A DNA stretch of 64,000 nucleotides from Fumia xinanensis (lineage in GTDB: Bacteria; Bacillota; Clostridia; Oscillospirales; Ruminococcaceae). Position numbers and translations under genes: made by a program. This document shows, piece after piece, positions 26,379-35,289 of this stretch. Positions within the stretch are counted from its first letter, which is position 1. Each line of letters starts with the position of its first letter. The stretch lies in the NCBI RefSeq assembly GCF_014384905.1, contig NZ_JACRSV010000002.1, positions 496,001-560,000 on the forward strand, in the 5' to 3' direction. Under the pieces are notes generated by a model, which did no database searches, was not told where the DNA came from, and was given only the letters and a program-made list of their open reading frames with translations.

Positions 26379-26582
26379 ATTCAAGTTTGCCGGATAAATA
26401 GCAAACCTGGCCGAGCCAGTCAACGGTCAAGATGAACGGGCTTCGCCCGCCGTTGACAGCCCCGCCCGGTTTTGCAGTTAGGCAGTCAAGGAGCGACAGC
26501 CTAAAGTGCTGCCGCCCCTTACTATCATAAAAAGCAACTACTAACCAGCCACAGCCCTTTTGGGAGGAAAGGGGGATTTTCC

Positions 26583-27029
26583 ATGACCTGTACAGAAGAA
26601 TATCGGGAACATATCGAGTACACTTTCCATGCCTTTTGCAAAGTCGTTATCCGAAATGCAACGATCAACGCAGCGAGGACACGGAGCAGGAAGCACAAAA
26701 GAGAAATATCCCTTGAATACCTCACAGACGAAAAGCACTACCCTTTAGGCACGACAGATGAATATTTCCAAGCCCCGGAGCCGGACGAGGAATACATACT
26801 TACCCTTTGCGGCGATACGGTCATTTTCAGCAGCGGCTTACTTGCGGAAGCCCTGTCACGGCTGGACGAACGGGAGCGGGAAATGATTTACCTGTCCTTT
26901 TTCAAGCGTATTCCACAGCACGAAATTGGCAGACAGTACGGGCGCAGCCGCAGCACAGCGGGCTACCATATCCGAAAAGTCCTACGGCAGCTCCAAGCGG
27001 AAATGGAGGGAATGGCATATGAGAAATAA
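26583..27029 (+). CDS. Element-encoded sigma-70 family protein
   Basis: A 148-residue sigma-like protein of the type found in clostridial conjugative and mobilisable elements. Region 4 is clear near the C-terminus (ALSRLDEREREMIYLSFFKRIPQHEIGRQYGRSRSTAGYHIRKVLRQL, about 90-138). A region-2-like start is poorly conserved. The site GGGAGGAAAGGGGG precedes ATG 26583. It overlaps the next small gene by 11 bases. It probably helps transcribe mobility genes. Confidence 0.85.
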   Translation: MTCTEEYREHIEYTFHAFCKVVIRNATINAARTRSRKHKREISLEYLTDEKHYPLGTTDEYFQAPEPDEEYILTLCGDTVIFSSGLLAEALSRLDEREREMIYLSFFKRIPQHEIGRQYGRSRSTAGYHIRKVLRQLQAEMEGMAYEK

Positions 27030-27222
27030 TAGGCTTCTCCCCTATGAAACAATCGTCCAAGCCACCAGCGGGGAGCCGGAAGCGGTGGGAACTGTATTGC
27101 AGTATTACCGCCGCCGCATACAATGTGCCGCCCGTGTGAATGGACGGGTAGACCAAGATACAGAGGACTACATCACCCAGACGCTTCTCACAGCTATTTT
27201 CAAGTTCCGCTTTGGGAGATAG
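27019..27222 (+). CDS. Small helix-turn-helix protein of the element
   Basis: A 67-residue protein, MRNNRLLPYETIVQATSGEPEAVGTVLQYYRRRI..., of the HTH_16 kind that regularly follows the sigma-like gene in such elements. It resembles a sigma region 2 fragment. ATG 27019 overlaps the upstream gene end. A strong terminator follows. Confidence 0.8.
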   Translation: MRNNRLLPYETIVQATSGEPEAVGTVLQYYRRRIQCAARVNGRVDQDTEDYITQTLLTAIFKFRFGR

Positions 27223-27267
27223 CCCTACCGCCTACAACTGAATAACCGCCGCTTCGCCGGCAACCAG

Positions 27268-27307
27268 AAAGCAGTAAATCTATTCAACAGATTTGCTGCT
27301 TTTTTTC
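27268..27307 (+). terminator. Terminator after sigma/HTH genes
   Basis: AAAGCAGTAAATCT-attcaac-AGATTTGCTGCTTT followed by a T-tract. Confidence 0.85.
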
Positions 27308-27439
27308 GTTCCTGTTTGGCATTTTTGAAAATCCCCAGTATGAAAAAACAAAAGGGAAAATTGCCGCCGCAGTTGGCAAAATCCCTTACTTATCCGTGGA
27401 GGGTATCAAAGAAAAAAATACTGCCATTGTCCGCCTTTT

Positions 27440-27846
27440 TCGGCTTGCGTGGTGTTGTAGGGAATAAGGGGAAATTCTAAAAATCTCCGTCCATTTTGCT
27501 TTGCGTGGTGTTGTAGGTAGTGAAAGGAAAATTTTCAAGATATGCCGGAATAGCGGGTAGCAAAGCCCTTTTGAAACGTCTTGTTAGCGGAAAGTACGGA
27601 AGCCGGGGAACGCCGGAGTTTTTCAGAGCAAGATTCTACCGCAGTACCAAAATTCGCTTATCGCTCATTTTGCCCCTGCGGGAATCTTGTTGGGGAGTGC
27701 CTTCCCCAAACCCTGCTTATGCGGCTTACGCCGCTGGAAAATCCCTCAAAATAATTTTTCGGATTTTTCAAAAACAGTTCCGCTTTACACCCTGTTTTTC
27801 TCCTATTAGTGAGAGGACACCACGCACAGCCGAAGGAGGTTTTACC
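27440..27846 (+). other. Putative oriT/regulatory region upstream of mobC
   Basis: About 600 bases without a gene precede mobC. They contain a 17-base perfect direct repeat TTGCGTGGTGTTGTAGG at 27445-27461 and 27501-27517, and a hairpin TTGGGGA-gtgcc-TTCCCCAA near 27690. Position directly upstream of MobC and the relaxase suggests the transfer origin; no nic site could be assigned. Confidence 0.4.
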
Positions 27847-28245
27847 ATGCGAAAACGATATAACACGCCGCACCGCAGCCGGGTAGTCAAGACACGCATG
27901 ACCGAGGAAGAATACGCCGAGTTTGCGGAAAGGCTTTCTGCTTACAACATGAGCCAAGCCGAGTTTATCCGGCAAGCCATAACCGGGGCAGCCATACGCC
28001 CCATCATAACCGTTTCCCCCGTCAATGACGAGTTGCTTGCCGCTGTCGGGAAGCTGACCGCCGAATACGGCAGGATCGGCGGCAACTTAAACCAGATAGC
28101 CCGGACGCTGAACGAGTGGCACAGCCCCTACCCGCAGCTTGCCGGGGAGGTACGGGCGGCGGTTTCCGACCTTGCTGCCCTAAAGTTTGAAGTCTTGCAG
28201 AAAGTGGGTGACGCTGTTGGCAACATTCAAACATATCAGCTCTAA
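27847..28245 (+). CDS. mobC: MobC-type relaxosome accessory protein
   Basis: A 132-residue protein with an N-terminal ribbon-helix-helix-like region (VVKTRMTEEEYAEFAERLSAYNMSQAEFIRQAI) and a C-terminal GGNLNQIARTLNEW motif typical of MobC. It would bind near oriT and help the relaxase nick. ATG 27847 follows GAAGGAGGTTTTACC. It overlaps the relaxase gene, so they are translated together. Confidence 0.92.
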   Translation: MRKRYNTPHRSRVVKTRMTEEEYAEFAERLSAYNMSQAEFIRQAITGAAIRPIITVSPVNDELLAAVGKLTAEYGRIGGNLNQIARTLNEWHSPYPQLAGEVRAAVSDLAALKFEVLQKVGDAVGNIQTYQL

Positions 28246-29839
28246 AAATGCGGACTATGGCGCAGCGGAAGCCTATCTCACATTTGAGCATGACGAGTTT
28301 ACCATGAAGCCCACCCTTGATGAAAACGGGCGGCTGATACCGAGGGAGGATTACCGCATTTCTTCCCTCAACTGTGGGGGCGAGGATTTCGCTGTTGCCT
28401 GTATGCGGGCTAATCTCCGCTATGAGAAAAACCAAAAACGGGAAGATGTGAAAAGCCACCACTATATCATCAGCTTTGACCCACGGGACGGGACAGACAA
28501 CGGCTTGACCGTAGACCGGGCGCAGGAGCTGGGCGAGCAGTTCTGTAAAGAGCATTTCCCCGGACACCAAGCCTTAGTCTGCACCCACCCGGACGGGCAT
28601 AACCACAGCGGCAATATCCATGTGCATATCGTCATCAACTCCCTGCGGATTTATGAAGTCCCGCTTCTGCCCTACATGGACAGACCAGCCGACACACGGG
28701 AGGGCTGCAAGCACCGCTGCACCAACGCCGCTATGGAATATTTCAAGAGTGAAGTCATGGAGATGTGCCACCGGGAGGGGCTTTACCAAATCGACCTCCT
28801 AAGCGGCAGCAAGGAACGGATAACCGAACGGGAATACTGGGCGGCAAAGAAAGGACAGCTTGCCCTTGATAAAGAGAACGCTGTCAGAGAAGCCGCAGGA
28901 CAGCCGACCAAGCCCACCAAGTTTGAAACGGACAAGGCGAAGCTGCGCCGGACGATACGGCAGGCACTTTCCCAAGCTGGCAGCTTTGACGAATTTTCTT
29001 CCCTTTTGCTGCGGGAGGGTGTGACCGTCAAGGAGAGCCGGGGGCGGCTTTCCTACCTCACGCCGGACAGGACAAAGCCTATCACAGCCCGGAAGCTGGG
29101 GGACGATTTTGACAAGGCTGCTGTCCTTGTCCTGCTTACGCAGAACGCCCACAGAGCCGCCGAACAGAGCAAAGCCATACTCGAATACCCTGCCGCGGTT
29201 AAAAAGCTGTCACAAGGGGAAAAAACCACAAAAACCACCCCGGCAGACAACACCTTGCAGCGCATGGTTGACCGGGAAGCCAAGCGAGCCGAGGGCAAGG
29301 GCGTGGGCTATGACCGCTGGGCGGCAAAGCACAACCTAAAGCAAATGGCAGCTACCGTTACCGCCTATCAGCAGTACGGCTTTTCTTCCCCGGAGGAACT
29401 GGACGAAGCCTGTTCTGCCGCCTATACCGCCATGCGGGAAAGCCTTACAGAGCTGAAGCAGATGGAAAAGACGCTGAACGGGAAAAAGGAGCTGCAACGG
29501 CAGGTGCTTGCCTATTCCAAGACCCGCCCTGTCCGGGACGGGCTGAAACAGCAGAAAAACGCCAAAGCAAAAGCAGCCTACCGTCAGAAGTACGAAAGCG
29601 ACTTTATCATAGCAGACGCAGCCGCCCGCTATTTCAGGGAAAACGGCATTTCCAAGCTGCCGAGCTATAAAGCCCTGCAAGCAGAGATTGAAACCCTTAT
29701 CCAAGAGAAAAACAGCGGCTACAACGATTACCGGGCAAAACGGGAGGAATACCGCCGCTTACAGACTGTCAAGGGCAATATCGACCAGATTTTACACCGG
29801 GAGCGCAAGCCTGTGAAAAGGCAGGAACAGGAACGATAA
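28208..29839 (+). CDS. MobA/relaxase family mobilisation protein
   Basis: A ~543-residue relaxase (MOBP-type). The N-terminal domain has the active-site region near ATFKHISSKNADYGAAEAYL and the HxDxxH-like metal triad HPDGHNHSGNIHVHIVINS (about 130-150). A long charged, partly coiled-coil C-terminal region follows (about 270-540). It nicks oriT and pilots the strand into the recipient using another element's channel. The start is GTG 28208 or TTG 28217; the latter gives MATFKHIS, which fits family alignments better. It overlaps mobC. Confidence 0.93.
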   Translation: MTLLATFKHISSKNADYGAAEAYLTFEHDEFTMKPTLDENGRLIPREDYRISSLNCGGEDFAVACMRANLRYEKNQKREDVKSHHYIISFDPRDGTDNGLTVDRAQELGEQFCKEHFPGHQALVCTHPDGHNHSGNIHVHIVINSLRIYEVPLLPYMDRPADTREGCKHRCTNAAMEYFKSEVMEMCHREGLYQIDLLSGSKERITEREYWAAKKGQLALDKENAVREAAGQPTKPTKFETDKAKLRRTIRQALSQAGSFDEFSSLLLREGVTVKESRGRLSYLTPDRTKPITARKLGDDFDKAAVLVLLTQNAHRAAEQSKAILEYPAAVKKLSQGEKTTKTTPADNTLQRMVDREAKRAEGKGVGYDRWAAKHNLKQMAATVTAYQQYGFSSPEELDEACSAAYTAMRESLTELKQMEKTLNGKKELQRQVLAYSKTRPVRDGLKQQKNAKAKAAYRQKYESDFIIADAAARYFRENGISKLPSYKALQAEIETLIQEKNSGYNDYRAKREEYRRLQTVKGNIDQILHRERKPVKRQEQER

Positions 29840-30024
29840 AAACCGCCCCAAAATGTACCCGAACCTATACAGAACAAGGGGGCTGCCCCGTACCCTATCC
29901 GCAAATACCAAAGGATTTTTTAACGGGCTTATAGGGCAGAAAAAACCCGAAAATGATACCGAGATGATACAGAATTACCGCCGATACCGCCACACCAGCG
30001 GAAACGGCAGAAAGGAGTGCACCC

Positions 30025-30237
30025 ATGCCAAGAATGAGCAAGAAACGGCGGCTGGAATGGTCTTTTTTCCTGCGGCAAGTGAAAGTCGGGAATTCCACCT
30101 GCGATCGTATCACATACAATGACCTCTGCCGGGGCTGTACCCATAGCTGCAAGCAGAGCTTCCGGGCGGTTATCATACTCTGCCCCCACTACTACTCCAA
30201 ACGCCGGAAAAAGGAGGACAGGGACAATGGCAGATAA
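30025..30237 (+). CDS. Small cysteine-containing element protein
   Basis: A 70-residue protein, MPRMSKKRRLEWSFFLRQ..., with CRGCTHSCKQSFRAVIILCPHY, similar to small ORFs that recur between relaxase and replication genes in clostridial elements. Function unknown. It follows GAAAGGAGTGCACCC and overlaps the next gene by 11 bases. Confidence 0.7.
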   Translation: MPRMSKKRRLEWSFFLRQVKVGNSTCDRITYNDLCRGCTHSCKQSFRAVIILCPHYYSKRRKKEDRDNGR

Positions 30238-30976
30238 CCGCAAGTATTACTACCTCAAGCTGAAAGAGAACTTTTTTGACAGCGACTCCATTGTGCTGCT
30301 GGAAGATATGAAAGACGGGATTTTATACTCCAATATCCTCTTGAAGCTGTACTTAAAATCGCTGAAAAACGGCGGGAAATTGCAGCTTGACGAGCATATC
30401 CCCTACACAGCGCAGATGATAGCGACACTGACCCGCCACCAGATAGGGACGGTTGAGAGGGCTTTAGAGATTTTCCGGCAGTTGGGGCTTGTGGAGCAGC
30501 TTGACAGCGGGGCTTTCTATATGACCGACATTGAGCTGATGATAGGACAGTCCTCTACCGAAGCCGAGCGGAAACGGGCTGCAAGACTGGAAAACAAGGC
30601 ACTTTTACCGCCCCGGACAAAAGGCGGACATTTGTCCGACATTCGTCCACCAGAGATAGAGATAGAGTTAGAGAAAGAGATAGAGATAGAAAAAGAGAGA
30701 GAGGGAGAAACGGGACACCCCGCCCCCGCCGCTTATGGCAGATACAACAATGTGATACTGACCGATACAGAGCTTTCCGGGCTAAAAACAGAGTTGCCCG
30801 ACAAGTGGGAGTATTATATTGACCGGCTTTCCTGCCATATCGCTTCCACCGGGAAACAGTACCACAGCCATGCAGCCACCATTTACAAGTGGGCGCAGGA
30901 GGACGCTGCCAAAGGCAAGGCTGCCCCGAAACAGGGCATACCCGATTATTCATGCAAGGAGGGCGAGAGCTTATGA
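30227..30976 (+). CDS. Replication initiator/phage replisome-organiser-like protein
   Basis: A 249-residue protein with an N-terminal replisome-organiser winged-helix domain (ADNRKYYYLKLKENFFDSDSIVLLEDMKDGILYSNILLKLYLKSL, about 3-110) and a central highly charged stretch of alternating I/E/K (about 140-160, IEIELEKEIEIEKE). A C-terminal DnaD-like part follows. It probably starts replication of the excised circle with the DnaC-like helicase loader next to it. Site AAGGAGG at about 30211. Stop and next start overlap (ATGA). Confidence 0.83.
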   Translation: MADNRKYYYLKLKENFFDSDSIVLLEDMKDGILYSNILLKLYLKSLKNGGKLQLDEHIPYTAQMIATLTRHQIGTVERALEIFRQLGLVEQLDSGAFYMTDIELMIGQSSTEAERKRAARLENKALLPPRTKGGHLSDIRPPEIEIELEKEIEIEKEREGETGHPAPAAYGRYNNVILTDTELSGLKTELPDKWEYYIDRLSCHIASTGKQYHSHAATIYKWAQEDAAKGKAAPKQGIPDYSCKEGESL

Positions 30977-31827
30977 AAAACGGAATTGAAGCTATGATTA
31001 CGGACATTACAACCACTACCGCCGAAGCGGAGGACTACACAGGCGAGGACGGGCTTTTATACTGCGGCAAGTGCCATACGCCCAAAGAAGCCTACTTTGC
31101 AGAGGGAAAGACTTGTTTCGGGCGTGACCGCCACCCAACAGACTGCGACTGCCAGCGGGCAGCCCGTGAAAAGCAGCAAGCCGCCGAAAGCAGACAGAAG
31201 CACCTTGAAAAAGTGGAGGACTTGAAACGCCGGGGCTTTACCGACCCCGCTATGCGGAACTGGACATTTGAGCATGACAACGGCAGAAACCCGCAGACCG
31301 AAACCGCCCGCTTTTATGTTGAGAGCTGGGAAACCATGCAGGCTGAAAATATCGGCTACCTGTTCTGGGGCGGCGTGGGGACAGGAAAAAGCTACCTTGC
31401 CGCCTGTATCGCCAACGCCCTTATGGAAAAAGAGGTTGCCGTCTGCATGACAAACTTTGCAACAATACTCAATGACCTTGCCGCCAGCTTTGAGGGCAGG
31501 AATGAGTATATTTCCCGCCTTTGCAGCTACCCCCTGCTGATACTTGATGATTTCGGTATGGAGCGAGGGACAGAATACGGGCTGGAACAGGTTTATAGCG
31601 TGATTGACAGCCGTTACCGAAGCGGCAAGCCGCTGATCGCCACGACCAACCTCACGCTGGAGGAATTGCAGCACCCGCAGGACACGCCCCACGCCCGTAT
31701 CTATGACAGGCTGACTTCCATGTGCGCCCCCGTCCGCTTCACGGGTAGCAACTTCCGAAAGGAAACCGCACAGGAAAAGCTGGAACGATTAAAGCAACTG
31801 ATGAAGCAGCGAAAGGAGAGCCTATGA
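30973..31827 (+). CDS. DnaC-like helicase loader ATPase
   Basis: A 284-residue AAA+ protein. A Zn-ribbon-like N-terminus has CGKCHTPKEAYF...CFGRDRHPTDCDC (about 31-60). Walker A is WGGVGTGKSYLA (about 132-143) and Walker B is LLILDDFGMERG (about 190-201). Sensor region IATTNLTLEEL follows. It would load the replicative helicase on element DNA at the origin opened by the preceding initiator. It overlaps both neighbours by four bases, giving a tight operon. Confidence 0.9.
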   Translation: MKNGIEAMITDITTTTAEAEDYTGEDGLLYCGKCHTPKEAYFAEGKTCFGRDRHPTDCDCQRAAREKQQAAESRQKHLEKVEDLKRRGFTDPAMRNWTFEHDNGRNPQTETARFYVESWETMQAENIGYLFWGGVGTGKSYLAACIANALMEKEVAVCMTNFATILNDLAASFEGRNEYISRLCSYPLLILDDFGMERGTEYGLEQVYSVIDSRYRSGKPLIATTNLTLEELQHPQDTPHARIYDRLTSMCAPVRFTGSNFRKETAQEKLERLKQLMKQRKESL

Positions 31828-32012
31828 CAGAAACCAAACAGACAAGCACCACCAAAACAGACCGCCGCCCGGACTGTGTAACGGAAATCCGCATGGGCAA
31901 CTCCGTCCTTACCGTTTCCGGCTTCTTCAAGCAGGGCGCAACCGACACCGCAGCCGACAAGATGATGAAAGTGCTGGAAGCGGAAGCTGCTACACAAAAA
32001 ACGGCGATTTGA
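31824..32012 (+). CDS. tnpW: Transposon-encoded protein TnpW
   Basis: A 62-residue TnpW-family protein with the characteristic TEIRMGNSVLTVSGFFKQGATDTAADKMMKVLEAE. TnpW genes accompany tnpX in Tn4451-type elements; role unproven. Overlaps the upstream gene by four bases. Confidence 0.88.
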   Translation: MTETKQTSTTKTDRRPDCVTEIRMGNSVLTVSGFFKQGATDTAADKMMKVLEAEAATQKTAI

Positions 32013-32123
32013 CCGACCATAAAGAAGCAGATTTGACGCTTTTGCTGCTATACAGACAGCCGCCCCATGTGGTACAATCAAGGTACGGAATAGTGGGGCT
32101 GGCTGTCGGAAACGGAGGATTTT

Positions 32124-33734
32124 ATGTTAAGACAGACCAACCAACAACCAATTACCGCCCTTTACCCAAGACTTTCCCATGAGGACGAGCTGCAAGGCGA
32201 GAGCAATTCCATTTCCAATCAGAAGCGTATCCTTGAAACCTATGCAAAGCAGAACGGCTTTTCCAATCTGCGCTGGTACACGGACGACGGTTATTCTGGT
32301 GCGAACTTTCAAAGACCCGGTTTTCAAGCCATGCTTGCGGACATTGAAGCCGGAAAAGTCGGGACAGTTATCGTAAAGGATATGTCGAGGTTAGGGCGAA
32401 ACTACCTGCAAGTGGGAATGTACACGGAAATGATTTTCCCACAGAAAGGTGTCCGCTTCATCGCTATCAATGACGGAGTGGACAGCGCACAGGGCGACAA
32501 TGACTTTGCCCCGCTGCGGAATATCTTTAACGAATGGCTGGTGAGAGATACGAGCAAGAAAATCAAAGCAGTAAAACGCTCAAAAGGCATGAATGGCAAG
32601 CCCATCACAAGCAAGCCTGTGTATGGCTACCTCATGGACGAGGATGAAAATTTCATTATTGACGAGGAAGCTGCACCCGTAGTCAAGCAGATATACAACC
32701 TCTGTCTTGCCGGGAATGGTCCGACCAAGATAGCCCGTATGCTCACAGAGCAGCAAATCCCCACGCCGGGAACGCTTGAATACCGCAGGACGGGCAGCAC
32801 CCGCCGCTACCACCCCGGCTATGAGTGCAAGTGGGCGACCAATACCGTAGTGCATATCCTTGAAAACCGGGAATACACAGGCTGTCTGGTAAATTTCAAG
32901 ACAGAAAAACTTTCTTACAAAGTCAAGCACAGTGTAGAAAATCCCCCGGAAAAGCAAGTGATTTTCGAGAACCACCACGAGCCTATCATAGACACCCAAA
33001 CATGGGAACGGGTGCAGGAGCTTCGCAAACAGCGCAAACGCCCAAACCGCTATGATGAAGTGGGTTTGTTCTCCGGCATACTGTTCTGTGCGGACTGCGG
33101 CAGTGTGATGTATCAGCAGCGATACCAGACGGACAAGCGCAAGCAGGACTGTTATATCTGCGGCAACTACAAGAAACGCACCCATGACTGTACGGCGCAC
33201 TTTATCCGCACCGACCTCTTGACTGCTGGTGTACTCTCCAATCTGCGGAAAGTGACCAGCTATGCGGCAAAGCATGAAGCCCGGTTTATGAAGCTCTTGA
33301 TTGAGCAGAACGAGGACGGGGGTAAGCGCAGGAACGCCGCCAAGAAAAAGGAACTGGAAGCCGCCGAGAAACGCATAGCCGAGTTATCCGCTATCTTCAA
33401 GCGGCTGTATGAGGACAGCGTGACCGGGCGCATATCAGACGAGCGTTTCACAGAGCTGTCGGCAGACTATGAAGCAGAGCAACGGGAACTGAAAGAAAAA
33501 GCCGCCGCTATCCAAGCGGAGCTTTCCAAAGCACAGGAAGCCACCGTGAACGCAGAAAAGTTTATGAATGTTGTCCGGCGGCATACCAGCTTTGAAGAAC
33601 TTACCCCTACTCTGCTGCGGGAGTTTGTAGAGAAAATCGTTGTGCATGAGTGCAGCTATGACGAGAACAAGACCCGCAGACAGGACATTGAGATTTATTA
33701 TTCTTTTGTTGGCAAGGTGGACTTGCCCGAATAA
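32124..33734 (+). CDS. Large serine recombinase (TnpX/TndX family integrase)
   Basis: A 536-residue site-specific recombinase. The N-terminal resolvase domain has YPRLSHEDELQGESNSISNQKRIL (nucleophile Ser at about 17), VKDMSRLGRNYLQVG, and a DUF4368-type C-terminal end. A recombinase domain follows (GYLMDEDENFIIDEEAAPVVKQIYNL). A zinc ribbon has CADCGSVMYQ and CYICGNYKKRTHDC, and a long coiled coil (about 390-475) is next. Length matches TndX-type proteins rather than the longer TnpX. It catalyses excision and insertion of the element and sits at its right end. Confidence 0.95.
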   Translation: MLRQTNQQPITALYPRLSHEDELQGESNSISNQKRILETYAKQNGFSNLRWYTDDGYSGANFQRPGFQAMLADIEAGKVGTVIVKDMSRLGRNYLQVGMYTEMIFPQKGVRFIAINDGVDSAQGDNDFAPLRNIFNEWLVRDTSKKIKAVKRSKGMNGKPITSKPVYGYLMDEDENFIIDEEAAPVVKQIYNLCLAGNGPTKIARMLTEQQIPTPGTLEYRRTGSTRRYHPGYECKWATNTVVHILENREYTGCLVNFKTEKLSYKVKHSVENPPEKQVIFENHHEPIIDTQTWERVQELRKQRKRPNRYDEVGLFSGILFCADCGSVMYQQRYQTDKRKQDCYICGNYKKRTHDCTAHFIRTDLLTAGVLSNLRKVTSYAAKHEARFMKLLIEQNEDGGKRRNAAKKKELEAAEKRIAELSAIFKRLYEDSVTGRISDERFTELSADYEAEQRELKEKAAAIQAELSKAQEATVNAEKFMNVVRRHTSFEELTPTLLREFVEKIVVHECSYDENKTRRQDIEIYYSFVGKVDLPE

Positions 33735-33742
33735 CCGCCCGA

Positions 33743-33786
33743 CCTATCCGACACAATGCGCAAGTGCCGGATAGGAACGGCAAAAT
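33743..33786 (+). terminator. Hairpin after the recombinase gene
   Basis: CCTATCCG (33743-33750) pairs with CGGATAGG (33768-33775), followed by AACGGCAAAATTTTTT. It may double as part of the element end. Confidence 0.5.
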
Positions 33787-33822
33787 TTTTTACACTTCTA
33801 TTACTTCTTTATCGCACATCAG

Positions 33823-33846
33823 TAAAAACACACGGATTCCCGCGTT
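33823..33846 (-). terminator. Probable spoIIID terminator
   Basis: On the minus strand ACGCGG-gaat-CCGTGT is followed by GTTTTTAC. It sets a right limit for the mobile element. Confidence 0.55.
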
Positions 33847-33875
33847 TTTTCGCTCAAGGCGCCTTTTTGTTCGGT

Positions 33876-34151
33876 TTAAGCGTGCTGGAGCTCCCGTTCG
33901 GCTTCGTATTTGTGCTTGGTGGCTAGCCCCCCGCGGATGTGCCGTTCCTGTTTGTTCACGTCCAGGACTTTCCGCACTTGCTTATACAGCTGGGGATTCA
34001 CCTTTTTCAGGCGCTCGGTCAAATCTTTATGTACCGTCGATTTGGAAATCCCGAATATTTTGGCGGTCGCCCGCACCGTCGAATTGTGTTCGATGATATA
34101 TTCGGCTAGTTGTACGCTTCTGTCCCACGCATTGCCATTCAAAGTCAGCAC
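33876..34151 (-). CDS. spoIIID: Stage III sporulation transcriptional regulator SpoIIID
   Basis: A 91-residue SpoIIID, the mother-cell regulator acting with SigE and SigK. Helix-turn-helix at about 27-50 (VRATAKIFGISKSTVHKDLTERLKKV), then the conserved VNPQLYKQVRKVLDVNKQERHIRGGLATKHKY basic tail. Length and sequence are standard. It shows that the host can make endospores or descends from one that could. The mobile element is inserted just beyond its 3' end. Confidence 0.96.
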   Translation of the reverse strand: MLTLNGNAWDRSVQLAEYIIEHNSTVRATAKIFGISKSTVHKDLTERLKKVNPQLYKQVRKVLDVNKQERHIRGGLATKHKYEAERELQHA

Positions 34152-34283
34152 CTTCTTATTTGTGATTACTTTGGTAATGTATATGCGGGGGAAGGGACGG
34201 ATATGTAACGAATTTATGACGGAATTTTTGCCTGCTGTGAAAAAAGGGATGCTCTTAGACGAGCATCCCTTTGGCGGCTTGGT

Positions 34284-35051
34284 TTACTTGACCCAGACGC
34301 CGGAGCCGTTGACCCAGCAGCCGTCCGGGGTGTAGCGGTTTTTGTACATGGCGCCGTCGGAACCAACGTAGTACCATTTGTTGTACCACTCGATCCATTT
34401 GGATTTGGCCATGGTGCCGTCAGCCTGCATAAAATACCACTTATTTCCGCTTTGGAGCCAGCATTTGACTGCGCCCGCGCCGTAGGAATTGAGATAATAC
34501 CAGTTGCCGTTGGCGTAATGCCATTTGTCGTGGAGGCGGACGCCGTTTTGATTAAAGTAGTAAGCCTTGCCGTCGATGTAGTTAAGACCGGTCATCCGGA
34601 CGCCGTTTTCATCCACGCGGTAGTAATCGTTATAGTATTTGACCCACTGGTCGTAGAGCACTTTGCCCTCGTAGTTTACAAAGTACCACTTGCCGTCCCG
34701 TTTCAGCCAGGTTTTGACGGCACCTGCGCCGTAAGAGTTTAAGTAGTACCAGTCTCCGTCGGCGTATTTCCAAGTGTCGTGAAGGCGGGCGCCGGTGTAG
34801 TCGTCAAAGTAGTAGGCTTTGTCGTCGATGTAGCGCAGGCCGGTGAGTTTTTCGCCTTTGTAATAATAGTAGTAGTTGTCGCCCCGTTTTTTCCAGCCGT
34901 CCCCGGGACGGGCGTTGTCGGAAACGATGCTGGAGTCATAGCTGTAGCCGTCCTCCCGGTAACTCCACGCCGAAGCGGCGGTGGTGAACAGCAAACAGGC
35001 AGTCAAGGCGACGCAGAGCAGTGATGCCAGCCGTTTTGTAATTTTTTTCAT
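34284..35051 (-). CDS. Secreted cell-wall-binding repeat protein
   Basis: A 255-residue protein with a signal peptide (MKKITKRLASLLCVALTACLLFTTAASA) followed by about nine aromatic-rich wall-binding repeats (NWYYLNSYGAGAVK-W, KWYFVNYEGKV, KAYYFNQNGVRLHDKW and similar) running to the C-terminus. It has no catalytic domain, so it may be a surface adhesin or structural wall protein. Start ATG 35051 follows GGAGGAATTTTCC. A T-rich, repeat-free 100-base leader precedes it. Confidence 0.9.
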   Translation of the reverse strand: MKKITKRLASLLCVALTACLLFTTAASAWSYREDGYSYDSSIVSDNARPGDGWKKRGDNYYYYYKGEKLTGLRYIDDKAYYFDDYTGARLHDTWKYADGDWYYLNSYGAGAVKTWLKRDGKWYFVNYEGKVLYDQWVKYYNDYYRVDENGVRMTGLNYIDGKAYYFNQNGVRLHDKWHYANGNWYYLNSYGAGAVKCWLQSGNKWYFMQADGTMAKSKWIEWYNKWYYVGSDGAMYKNRYTPDGCWVNGSGVWVK

Positions 35052-35289
35052 GGAAAATTCCTCCCATCAGTAAAAATATGTTTATTTTTAGGGGCAAAGT
35101 GTTCCGCGGGTCACCCGCCCTTCTAATGGTAATACTTTTTTACTCTGGAAAAAGTTTCCTCATATCATAAAAAATTTTTGTTCACAAAGATTTTCCCTTT
35201 CAAGGCAGCAAAAAGGTCCATATCGTGCGGCAATGCGTACCATATGGACCTGAATTTTTAGTGCCCGGCCGTCAAAGACCATTTGGATA

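Larger units (their letters stand above)
20858..33822. mobile_element. Integrative mobilisable element (TnpX/TnpW type) carrying tetracycline resistance
   Basis: Between pcp and spoIIID lies a gene set typical of Tn4451-like mobilisable elements: MobC, relaxase, RepA-like and DnaC-like genes, TnpW and a large serine recombinase at the right edge. A resistance cargo of tet(40) and a tet(32)-like gene occupies the left part. Cargo gene GC content and codon use differ from the GC-rich chromosome. The right end must lie between the recombinase stop (33734) and the apparent spoIIID terminator (33823). The left end lies between 20844 and about 20990. I could not identify the exact attachment sites; TnpX-type elements duplicate only two bases. 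The element is mosaic (see the sigma remnant). Confidence 0.85.
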
